Shown here piece after piece: positions 7,968-14,521 of a stretch of DNA of 17,055 nucleotides (positions are counted from its first letter, which is position 1; each line of letters starts with the position of its first letter). Both the position numbers and the translations under genes were made by a program. The stretch lies in the NCBI GenBank assembly GCA_032906705.1, contig JAJTZC010000028.1, positions 1-17,055 on the forward strand, read 5' to 3'. The stretch comes from DASPPF01 sp032906705. GTDB taxonomy: Archaea; Thermoproteota; Nitrososphaeria; Nitrososphaerales; Gagatemarchaeaceae. A model generated the notes under the pieces. The model saw nothing but the letters and a program-made list of their open reading frames with translations. It ran no database searches and was not told where the DNA came from.

Positions 7968-8002
7968 GGTTTAACCGAACGGTAATTAACCAGAGGTTAA
8001 TC
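7968..8002. promoter_or_regulatory. Putative operator: GGTT/AACC inverted repeats in the regulator-hsp20 intergenic region
   Basis: Three related elements lie in 35 nt: palindrome GGTTTAACC (7968-7976), near-palindrome GGTAATTAACC (7981-7991) and GGTTAATC (7995-8002). The TTAACC half-site recurs at a 15-nt interval (7971 and 7986) and inverted at 7995-8000. The first element sits about 33 nt upstream of the hsp20 ATG, where its TATA box would be expected, and abuts the regulator's own TATA box. A dimeric winged-helix protein binding here would occlude both promoters. Function is inferred from position and symmetry. Confidence 0.5.
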
Positions 8003-8004
8003 TA

Positions 8005-8511
8005 ATGAGCGACGATACCAGGAGGAATCTCCGTGACATGTTGGACGAGCTGGACAAGTACTTCGAGGAGTTGGAGAAGGACATCCAGGACGCAGTCAGG
8101 GAGAGGATCCCAGGCACAAAGCTCTTTTCCAAGCCTTTTGTTGCTGGATTCCAAATGAGAATAGGGCCGGAGGGGAAGCCGAGTGTACAGTTCTTCGGCG
8201 ACAACCCACAGCAGAACGACGGGTTCAGGTCCCCCATGACAGAGCAGCTTCTGGACGAGAAGACGAGCACCCTCAGGCTGATCCTCGACATGCCCGGGGT
8301 AGACAAGAAGGACATCGAAATCTCAGCCACCGAGGGTACAGCCGTGGTGAAGGCGGAGAGGGAGAACAGGAAGTATAAGGCGGAGGTCGCGTTGAAGGCT
8401 CGGGTCGACCCGGACAGCGGGAAGGCAGAGTACAGGAACGGCGTCCTGGAAATTTCGTTCTCTTTCAGGGACAAGACTAATAAGGCCTTCAGGAGGGTAA
8501 ACGTTGTCTGA
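8005..8511 (+). CDS. Small heat-shock protein, Hsp20 / alpha-crystallin family
   Basis: ATP-independent holdase chaperone, 168 residues. The alpha-crystallin domain begins near residue 88 (STLRLILDMPGVDKKDIEIS) and contains the diagnostic Y-R-NGVLEI at 143-150. The end, RRVNVV, offers a V-x-V in the place of the usual I-x-I oligomerisation motif. The N-terminal arm is helical and acidic (DMLDELDKYFEELEKDIQD). The ATG at 8005 follows an operator-like repeat region directly. The last codons overlap the cdc48 start by 8 nt, so the chaperone and the unfoldase are translated from one message. Confidence 0.94.
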   Translation: MSDDTRRNLRDMLDELDKYFEELEKDIQDAVRERIPGTKLFSKPFVAGFQMRIGPEGKPSVQFFGDNPQQNDGFRSPMTEQLLDEKTSTLRLILDMPGVDKKDIEISATEGTAVVKAERENRKYKAEVALKARVDPDSGKAEYRNGVLEISFSFRDKTNKAFRRVNVV

Positions 8512-10729
8512 GAGTGGGTCGGGCGTGAGCCAGCAGCAGGTCCAACTGAAGGTTCTGGAAGCTTACACAAGAGACGTAGGAAGGGGTGTCGCCAGGATTG
8601 ACTACGACGCCATGGACGCCCTCGACGCCTCCACGGGCGACGTTATTGAGATAAAGGGAAAGCGGAGGACAGTCGCAAAGTGTCTCCCCCTCTACCCCTC
8701 GGACGAGGGCAGGGGTATAGTTCGAATCGACGGCCTGATCAGGAACAATGCCGGTGTGGCAATAGGCGATGTGGTATCGGTGAAGAAGGTGAAGGCACCT
8801 CCTGCGGAGAAGGTCGTGGTGGCCCCGCTGGAGGCGGTCCCTCCGATTGACGAGCGCTACCTCGCCGACGCGCTAGAGAGCGTGCCGGTGACGAAGGGCG
8901 ACAACATAATGATTCCATACTTCGGAGGCAGGCTTACATTCCAAGTTGTAGGCGTCAGCCCCGTTGCGGACGCGGCTCTAATCACTCAGAGAACCGTCTT
9001 CGTAATCTCCGAGAAGGGAGAAGCGCTGAGGGGAGTGCCGCAGGTAACCTACGAGGACATCGGGGGCCTGAAGGACGAAATACAGAAGGTGAGGGAGATG
9101 ATCGAGCTGCCACTCCGCCATCCAGAAATCTTCGAGAAGTTAGGCGTCGAGGCGCCAAAGGGAGTACTGCTGTACGGTCCCCCAGGAACTGGCAAGACCT
9201 TGCTTGCGAAGGCCGTGGCAACGGAGAGCAACGCCCACTTCATTCCGATCAGCGGCCCCGAGATAATGAGCAAGTTCTACGGCGAGTCAGAGGCGCGGCT
9301 GCGCGAAATATTCAAGGAAGGGAGGGAGAAGTCTCCGACCATCATATTCATCGACGAGATAGACTCGATAGCCCCAAAGAGGGAAGAAGTGACCGGAGAA
9401 GTGGAAAGGAGGGTCGTCAGTCAGCTCCTTTCGCTGATGGATGGCCTGGAGGCGAGGGGTAAGGTAATCGTGATTGCGGCCACCAACAGGCCCAACGCCA
9501 TAGACCCGGCCCTCAGGCGGCCAGGAAGATTCGACAGGGAAATTGAGATCAAGGTGCCTGACAAGAAAGGCAGGCTTGAGATTCTCTTGATACACACTCG
9601 GCACATGCCTTTGGTCCAGAACCTGGACAACGACAAGCACGCTGAAGCAGATAGGATTGTCGACGTCGAGAAGCTCGCGGCGGTCACGCACGGGTTCGTC
9701 GGCGCAGACCTGGAGTACCTCTGCAAGGAGGCGGCCATGAAGACGCTCAGAAGGAACCTTCCAGATATCAAGCTCGAGGAGGACAGGCTCAGCCCAGAGA
9801 CCTTGGACAAGCTCATTGTGACCATGCAGGACTTTGAGGGCGCGCTAAGGGACATTATGCCCTCGGCTATGAGGGAGGTCTATCTCGAGACCCCTGATGT
9901 GAAGTGGTCGGACATCGGCGGGCTGGGAGGTGTCAAGAAGGAGCTTCAGGAGGCTGTCGAGTGGCCCCTGAAGTACCCCGACCTCTACGACAAGATAGGA
10001 TACGTCATGCCCAAGGGAATCCTGCTCTTCGGCCCGTCGGGCACCGGCAAGACGCTACTCGCGAAGGCGGTCGCCACTGAGAGCGAGGCCAATTTCATCA
10101 GCGTGCGCGGTCCCGAACTGCTCAGCAAGTGGGTCGGAGAGTCCGAGAGGGGCGTGAGGGAGGTCTTCAGGAGGGCCAGACAGGCTTCGCCGTGCGTGAT
10201 ATTCTTCGACGAGTTGGACTCCCTGGCTCCGACAAGGGGATTGGGCGGCGACAGCATGGTAACCGAGAGGGTCGTGAGTCAGCTGCTGACGGAGCTGGAC
10301 GGGATACAGAGTCTAAACGGAGTGGTCGTGTTGGCAGCTACCAACAGAATCGACATCGTCGATACGGCACTTCTGCGGGCGGGCAGGTTCGACAAACTGA
10401 TTCAGATACCGCTGCCGGACAAGGATGCCCGAAGGGAGATTCTAAAGATTCACCTGAAGGGCGTGCCAGCGGCGAAGGACGTCGACGTTGAGAGGCTTGT
10501 GGACATGACCGAGGGGTTCAGTGGGGCAGACATGTCTTCCCTGACAAACACCGCCGTCTCGATCGTCCTCCAGAAGTTCATCTCGAAGTATCCAAAGCCT
10601 GAGGACGCGCAGAAGCACGTCGAGGAGGCCATAGTGGAGATGGAGCAGTTCCTTGACGCAATCAAGAAGGTCCGCTCCTCGATGGTAGGGAAACCGATGG
10701 AGAAGGTTGCCGTCCCCTACTACAGATAG
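8504..10729 (+). CDS. Cdc48/VAT AAA+ unfoldase
   Basis: Two-ring AAA+ ATPase (741 residues) homologous to Cdc48/p97/VAT, which unfolds proteins for the archaeal proteasome. Order: N-terminal double-psi barrel and 4-fold subdomain (about 12-175); D1 with Walker A GPPGTGKT (225-232), Walker B IFIDEID (281-287) and arginine-finger region ATNRPNAIDPALRRPGRFD; D2 with Walker A GPSGTGKT (510-517; Pro replaced by Ser), Walker B IFFDELD and ATNRIDIVDTALLRAGRFD. The chain ends PYYR, which fits the hydrophobic-Tyr-X pattern used to dock on the 20S proteasome. The TTG at 8504 overlaps hsp20 by 8 nt; GTG at 8525 is an alternative. It converges on the acidic-tail protein gene with 5 nt between stops. Confidence 0.97.
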   Translation: MSESGSGVSQQQVQLKVLEAYTRDVGRGVARIDYDAMDALDASTGDVIEIKGKRRTVAKCLPLYPSDEGRGIVRIDGLIRNNAGVAIGDVVSVKKVKAPPAEKVVVAPLEAVPPIDERYLADALESVPVTKGDNIMIPYFGGRLTFQVVGVSPVADAALITQRTVFVISEKGEALRGVPQVTYEDIGGLKDEIQKVREMIELPLRHPEIFEKLGVEAPKGVLLYGPPGTGKTLLAKAVATESNAHFIPISGPEIMSKFYGESEARLREIFKEGREKSPTIIFIDEIDSIAPKREEVTGEVERRVVSQLLSLMDGLEARGKVIVIAATNRPNAIDPALRRPGRFDREIEIKVPDKKGRLEILLIHTRHMPLVQNLDNDKHAEADRIVDVEKLAAVTHGFVGADLEYLCKEAAMKTLRRNLPDIKLEEDRLSPETLDKLIVTMQDFEGALRDIMPSAMREVYLETPDVKWSDIGGLGGVKKELQEAVEWPLKYPDLYDKIGYVMPKGILLFGPSGTGKTLLAKAVATESEANFISVRGPELLSKWVGESERGVREVFRRARQASPCVIFFDELDSLAPTRGLGGDSMVTERVVSQLLTELDGIQSLNGVVVLAATNRIDIVDTALLRAGRFDKLIQIPLPDKDARREILKIHLKGVPAAKDVDVERLVDMTEGFSGADMSSLTNTAVSIVLQKFISKYPKPEDAQKHVEEAIVEMEQFLDAIKKVRSSMVGKPMEKVAVPYYR

Positions 10730-10734
10730 ACTGC

Positions 10735-11862
10735 TCAGCTAGGCGTAGATTCGGAGTCGGACCAGGACTCGGACTCCGACTGCGATTCGGCCCTCGACTC
10801 TGTCTCGGGCTCCTCAGCCTGCTCTGCTGGCCGCTCGGGTTCTGGCGTCTCCGGCGTCTGCGCGGGAACATGACCTTGAATCGAGGCTTCAGCTCCCGTT
10901 GGCCCGGGGCTTGGCACGGTCCCTCCAAGGTGCCTCATCCAGAACTGGGCCTCGATGATCAGCCTCTGAGCCAGGTCCTTCGGATGCGCCACCGAAGTCC
11001 CGAACGCGTCAGCGATGAGTTCCGCTCCCAGGTTGGCAATATCCTGCAGGCCCATGTTCTGCGAGCCGGTCAGGCTTCTCAGCCTGGCGCCGATCGCTTC
11101 CTCGTTCTCCTGAATCGCAAGCAGGTCGTCGGTGGTGGCGAAAGCGCTTGCCAGGAACGGGATGTCCCCGGATAGAATGATGTCCTTGACGCCGAATCCG
11201 CGCGACTTCATCACGTTGTAGAGGTGGCTCGATGGCACCACTTCACTAGGCTCCAGCACGCCGTAGATGGTCCTCGCGACGGGCAGCTTCCTCGTGCCCT
11301 TCTTGTCGGCGGTCACCCTCTTCAGGTCTATCACCGCGATGAAAGGAAAGACGTAGTCGAGGTCCTTGCCGAATGGCTTCGTCAACTTCCGCCTGGCCCA
11401 TATCTTCAGCTCCTCCTGATTCACCGAACCTGCGGGAGTCTTGTTCGGCGGGAGGACCCACACGTTAGGCTGGATGTTCTTCCAGCCCATCTCGATGAAC
11501 TTCTCTCGGAGGAAATTCGAATCGCGGCCCTTGAACTTCTCGTAGGACTTGTGGAGCAGGACCGCCTGAATCTCCCCGGGAAAGGTCCTCACCACCTCTT
11601 CCACTCCGATTCCGGACTTTGCTAGCTGCCACCCAAGGCGCTTTAGGAGCCTGTCGTACTTCTCCTCCTTGTCTTCTGGGCCCGGCGGTTTCGGGGCCGA
11701 GGCTTCTGCGTGGGCCTCAGAATCGACGTCTATTCTCTGGATGACTGCGTCGATCAGGTCATCGTCGTCCTTTGGGGGAGTCACCGATTCGGAAATCTTC
11801 TCGAAGCGGGCGCGGACCTTCCCGAAGAGCTCGTTGAACCGCTTCGTCGCTTCTGATGCCAT
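10735..11862 (-). CDS. Uncharacterised protein with Ser/Glu-rich acidic tail (tubulin operon, third gene)
   Basis: I recognise no family. The 375-residue soluble protein has a charged N-terminus (about 1-70, with a DDDD run), then a folded-looking region from about 70 to 310 (KYDRLLKRLGWQLAKSGIGV..., FPFIAVIDLKR, SSHLYNVMKSRGFG, DIILSGDIPFLASAF). The last 50 residues or so are disordered, Pro/Glu and then Ser/Glu-rich (ending with alternating S-E-S-E and S-D-S-E). No membrane segment, signal peptide or nucleotide-binding motif is seen. The ATG at 11862 is preceded by AGAGG and lies 21 nt after the coiled-coil gene stop, so it is the third gene of the tubulin operon. It may be a partner or adaptor of the tubulin homologue; that is inference from position only. 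Confidence 0.8.
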   Translation of the reverse strand: MASEATKRFNELFGKVRARFEKISESVTPPKDDDDLIDAVIQRIDVDSEAHAEASAPKPPGPEDKEEKYDRLLKRLGWQLAKSGIGVEEVVRTFPGEIQAVLLHKSYEKFKGRDSNFLREKFIEMGWKNIQPNVWVLPPNKTPAGSVNQEELKIWARRKLTKPFGKDLDYVFPFIAVIDLKRVTADKKGTRKLPVARTIYGVLEPSEVVPSSHLYNVMKSRGFGVKDIILSGDIPFLASAFATTDDLLAIQENEEAIGARLRSLTGSQNMGLQDIANLGAELIADAFGTSVAHPKDLAQRLIIEAQFWMRHLGGTVPSPGPTGAEASIQGHVPAQTPETPEPERPAEQAEEPETESRAESQSESESWSDSESTPS

Positions 11863-11883
11863 CCGGGCCTCTGCGCTCCAGGG

Positions 11884-12447
11884 CTACCAGGTGACTTGGC
11901 CAGATTGTCTGGTGGAGAGCTTCAAGTTCACAGTCTTCCTGATGTTCTCGAATGCCATGACGATCTTCTCCTTTGCGAAGTACTGGTCTACCTCTGTCAC
12001 CGTTATCCTGTCGGCCGCAATTGAAACCGGCCCGAGCCTCAGCGGCGAGGGGATGCCGAGCAGTTCCGAGAGCTCCTCGATAGTCTTGGGGAAAGTTGCT
12101 AGAGACCTGAACCTGAAGGTATACGTGGTGCCGTCAATTATGGGGTTGGGGTCCAGGGGAACAACCAGCCCCTCGGACGTGAGCCCTTTCAGCACCTTGT
12201 TCTCAGCATCCGCGATGTTCTTGATGACCGACTCCCGCTCCGTCTTCAGCTCCGCTTCCCTGTGGGAGTGGCCAGGGTCCTCGTAGTTCAGCCCGATCAG
12301 CGCGAAGAAACCCTTGTCCTTCTCGGCCCTCCTGGGGAGCTCCTTGAGCTCCTGCTTCAGCGATGCGAGTTCCGCATCCATTGCCCTGAGCCTCTTCTGC
12401 TCCTCGAGAAGCCTGCCCGCGGCTACCTCTAGTTCCATGAGATCCAT
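11884..12447 (-). CDS. Coiled-coil protein (tubulin operon, second gene)
   Basis: Unrecognised 187-residue protein. Residues about 5-45 form a strong coiled coil (heptad Leu/Ala pattern in LLEEQKRLRAMDAELASLKQ), followed by a short insertion containing GFFALIGLNYEDPGHSH and a second charged helix (about 60-90). The C-terminal half (about 95-187) looks like a small alpha/beta domain, with FRFRSLATFPKTIEELSELL and VDQYFAKEKIVMAFENI. No membrane segment. The ATG at 12447 lies 6 nt after the tubulin homologue stop, so the two are almost certainly co-translated. A coiled-coil partner next to a filament-forming GTPase is compatible with a bundling, anchoring or regulatory subunit; no direct evidence supports one of these over another. 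Confidence 0.8.
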   Translation of the reverse strand: MDLMELEVAAGRLLEEQKRLRAMDAELASLKQELKELPRRAEKDKGFFALIGLNYEDPGHSHREAELKTERESVIKNIADAENKVLKGLTSEGLVVPLDPNPIIDGTTYTFRFRSLATFPKTIEELSELLGIPSPLRLGPVSIAADRITVTEVDQYFAKEKIVMAFENIRKTVNLKLSTRQSGQVTW

Positions 12448-12453
12448 TGTGGA

Positions 12454-13818
12454 CTAACCCATGTGGCCCGTCACTTCGATGACGGCCTTCTTGAACTCCT
12501 CGTGGGCGAGATCTCTCTGCTGGTATTCGTCCTTGTAGGAGTCCCAGGCGTCCTCGGCTTCCGCGACTATCGGCAACAGTTTCTTGCTCACTCCCTTGAT
12601 GTTCAGCAGGATGCACGCAGACGCCGCTTCGCCGGGCATCGTGGGCACCTTGATGAAGACTATGCGCTTTTCCGCGATCTCGTACTTGTCGGCCAAGAGC
12701 TTCTTGAAGAACTCCCTCTCCTCAGCCGCCAGGCTCCCGCTCGTCTTGACCAACACGGCGGCGGAATCCGACTTGCCCTTCTCCATCGTTCCCCCGTCCT
12801 GCTCGAGCCCGAACAAGACACCCTCGTTGCCGTCGGAGAGAGCCTGCTCTATGGCCCTGATGTCCGAGCCGCCCTTCGGCACTAGGGGTATCATCCAGGG
12901 GACAACGAACTTGGGCTTGCTCGCCGCCAGCCAAGTCCTATAGTTCGACATGTCCCACTCCGTCTCACGAATGAAAGAGTCCATGAAGCAAGCTATCACG
13001 TGCGCAGCTAGCAGGTTCTTGTTTCTGTAGTCGTGCCACCCGACCCTGATCTGCTTCGGCAACTCGTCCACTATGGAACTCCTCTGGCCGAGCATGTCCT
13101 TCAGCCTGTCAGCATGGAATCTGAGCTCCTTGTTGTCCATGAGGATGGGTGCGTCGGAGTAGCGAATCTGGTACGCAAGGTTCATGGTTATGCTTATCTG
13201 AGCGGGACCGTAGATCACGGGGTCCCACCCGAACTCGGGCAGTATCCCGAACGACGCCACCGTGGCGCTTCCCAAACCTGTGCCCTTCACCCAGGACATG
13301 AACTCTGATGAGAACGAACCTCCCGTGCCACCTCCCATGCTGAACGGAAGTATGAATCCCCTGACCGGCTCGGGCGAGATTGCCTGAATCCGGGACTTCA
13401 TGTCCTGTTTCCCCACGATTTCATTCCTGAATCTCATCCTTCCTTCGGCCCAATTCCTCGCAGCCCCACCCAGACCATAAACCGCGTGCTTGTCCTTTAG
13501 CGCGAAGAGTTCTGGATATGACTGCAGGATCAGATTCGCCGAACGTGGGTCAAGGTCCACGAGCAGAGCCCTAGGGATAAGCGGGGTCTCTCCCTTCCTC
13601 ATCGATGCACCAAAGCGGAGGATCGTACTTCCGTACCGCCGCAGAACTTCGAGTGTCTGCTTCTCGCCCTTCAGCGTCGGCGACTTCGGGTCGGCGCCAA
13701 CGTCAATCAATACCCATCTGTAAGCCTCGGCTCCGATTCCCACACCTGCGTGACCCATCGATGCAACTATTACTGGGTTGGGGGCCAATGGCGCTTGATT
13801 TGCGACTCTGTAGGCCAT
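12454..13818 (-). CDS. Tubulin-superfamily GTPase (tubulin-like rather than FtsZ-like)
   Basis: 454-residue protein with tubulin landmarks in order: T1 loop GHAGVGIGAEAYRW (22-35; compare GQAGxQIG of tubulins), IPRALLVDLDP (81-91; VPRAxxVDLEP), YGLGGAARNWAEG (114-126; FGxSGAGNNWAKG), RGFILPFSMGGGTGG (153-167; GGGTGSG), and LMDNKEL (226-232; IDNEAL). The spacings from VDLDP to NWA (35), NWA to GGGTG (40) and GGGTG to DN (66) are close to those of alpha/beta tubulin. FtsZ and CetZ lack the NWAxG and VDLEP signatures. Total length also fits tubulin (about 450). ATG 13818 was chosen over an in-frame ATG at 13851 because the TATA box (13840-13848) lies between them, 27 nt upstream. First gene of a three-gene operon. 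It presumably polymerises with GTP. Alternatives are a member of the tubulin-like families found with vWA proteins, or a non-polymerising derivative. Confidence 0.88.
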   Translation of the reverse strand: MAYRVANQAPLAPNPVIVASMGHAGVGIGAEAYRWVLIDVGADPKSPTLKGEKQTLEVLRRYGSTILRFGASMRKGETPLIPRALLVDLDPRSANLILQSYPELFALKDKHAVYGLGGAARNWAEGRMRFRNEIVGKQDMKSRIQAISPEPVRGFILPFSMGGGTGGSFSSEFMSWVKGTGLGSATVASFGILPEFGWDPVIYGPAQISITMNLAYQIRYSDAPILMDNKELRFHADRLKDMLGQRSSIVDELPKQIRVGWHDYRNKNLLAAHVIACFMDSFIRETEWDMSNYRTWLAASKPKFVVPWMIPLVPKGGSDIRAIEQALSDGNEGVLFGLEQDGGTMEKGKSDSAAVLVKTSGSLAAEEREFFKKLLADKYEIAEKRIVFIKVPTMPGEAASACILLNIKGVSKKLLPIVAEAEDAWDSYKDEYQQRDLAHEEFKKAVIEVTGHMG

Positions 13819-13880
13819 CGTCAGGTCTAAAGGCCGAGCGTTTTTATACATTTGTCTAAGGCAGGGCGAAATACTTCATC
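13819..13880. promoter_or_regulatory. Shared divergent promoter of the tubulin homologue and vWA genes
   Basis: Only 62 nt separate the two start codons. The tract TTTTTATACA (13841-13850) reads as TATAAAAA on the minus strand, centred 27 nt upstream of the tubulin-homologue ATG at 13818. It also reads as TTTTTATA on the plus strand, about 36 nt upstream of the vWA ATG at 13881, which would give a leader of roughly 9 nt. No second AT-rich box is present, so the two genes seem to share one TATA region. Confidence 0.55.
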
Positions 13881-14462
13881 ATGTCAACGATTTACGACGA
13901 ATCCAAGGCCCAGGACCTGCTCTTCCTCATCGACGGCTCACGGAGCATGGGAGGAAAATTGAAGGGCGCTGGAAGGTCGAAGTTCGAGATCGTCCGCGCG
14001 GGGCTGAGCGGGTTCGTCGCGGAAAAATGGCCCATCTCCTATTTTCCTTGGCCGCTCAGGATTGGCGTGACCTTCTTCAGATTGATTGGCACGCCGGGCA
14101 GAACCGAAATCGACATCGTCATTTCCATGAACCCTCCACCATCGAGCCTCGAGATGTACAGACTGAAGGAAATGCCCTGCAGAGGAGGAAGTCCGCTCGT
14201 CGATGCGCTCAAGTACGGTGTCAGCACAATCTCCGAGTCGCTTAGAAAGGATAGGAAGGTCAAGGTGATCAGTGACGGCGGCAACGACGGTCCTCGGGTA
14301 AAGACAATTGCTGAGGAGCTCAAAGCCGCCAAGGTCCAGTTCGACGCCATTGAGCTCTCGAACTCGGCGTCTGGCGAGCTGAGGGAAGTCGCGTCGCTTA
14401 CCGGCGGGAAGTACTATAGACCAAACAACATGGCGGATTTCAACGCCGCGATAAGGGCCTAG
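13881..14462 (+). CDS. Single-domain von Willebrand factor A protein
   Basis: 193-residue cytoplasmic vWA-domain protein consisting of little more than the domain. The metal-ion-dependent adhesion site is complete: D18-G-S20-R-S22 (DxSxS), S104 in GGSPL where many members have Thr, and D132 in ISDGGND. It ends with KYYRPNNMADFNAAIR, typical of the last vWA helix region (compare GGxYY...). No signal peptide or membrane segment. It is divergent from the tubulin homologue over a shared promoter region and 59 nt upstream of lysS. vWA domains of this kind bind protein partners through Mg2+, so it may assemble with or regulate the tubulin operon products; the partner is inferred. Confidence 0.92.
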   Translation: MSTIYDESKAQDLLFLIDGSRSMGGKLKGAGRSKFEIVRAGLSGFVAEKWPISYFPWPLRIGVTFFRLIGTPGRTEIDIVISMNPPPSSLEMYRLKEMPCRGGSPLVDALKYGVSTISESLRKDRKVKVISDGGNDGPRVKTIAEELKAAKVQFDAIELSNSASGELREVASLTGGKYYRPNNMADFNAAIRA

Positions 14463-14486
14463 CGAAATCGCGCCTCATCCAACAAG

Positions 14487-14494
14487 CTAATTAG
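14487..14494 (+). promoter_or_regulatory. Weak TATA-like box before lysS
   Basis: CTAATTAG is the only AT-rich stretch in the 59 nt between the vWA stop and the lysS TTG at 14522. It is centred about 31 nt upstream of that start. It could serve as a promoter with a very short leader, but lysS may also be read through from the vWA gene. Confidence 0.3.
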
Positions 14495-14521
14495 CGGCTG
14501 GGCGGGGTATTTCGTCCGGGA

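Noticed and set aside
10741..10800. Short tandem repeat of GAxTCG-like units
   Set aside because: It is explained by Ser/Glu/Asp codons of the acidic tail and is too degenerate to be an independent repeat or CRISPR-like array.
13819..13851. In-frame ATG at 13851 as start of the tubulin homologue
   Set aside because: It would place the TATA box inside the coding region, and the 11 added residues (MYKNARPLDLT) show no tubulin character.
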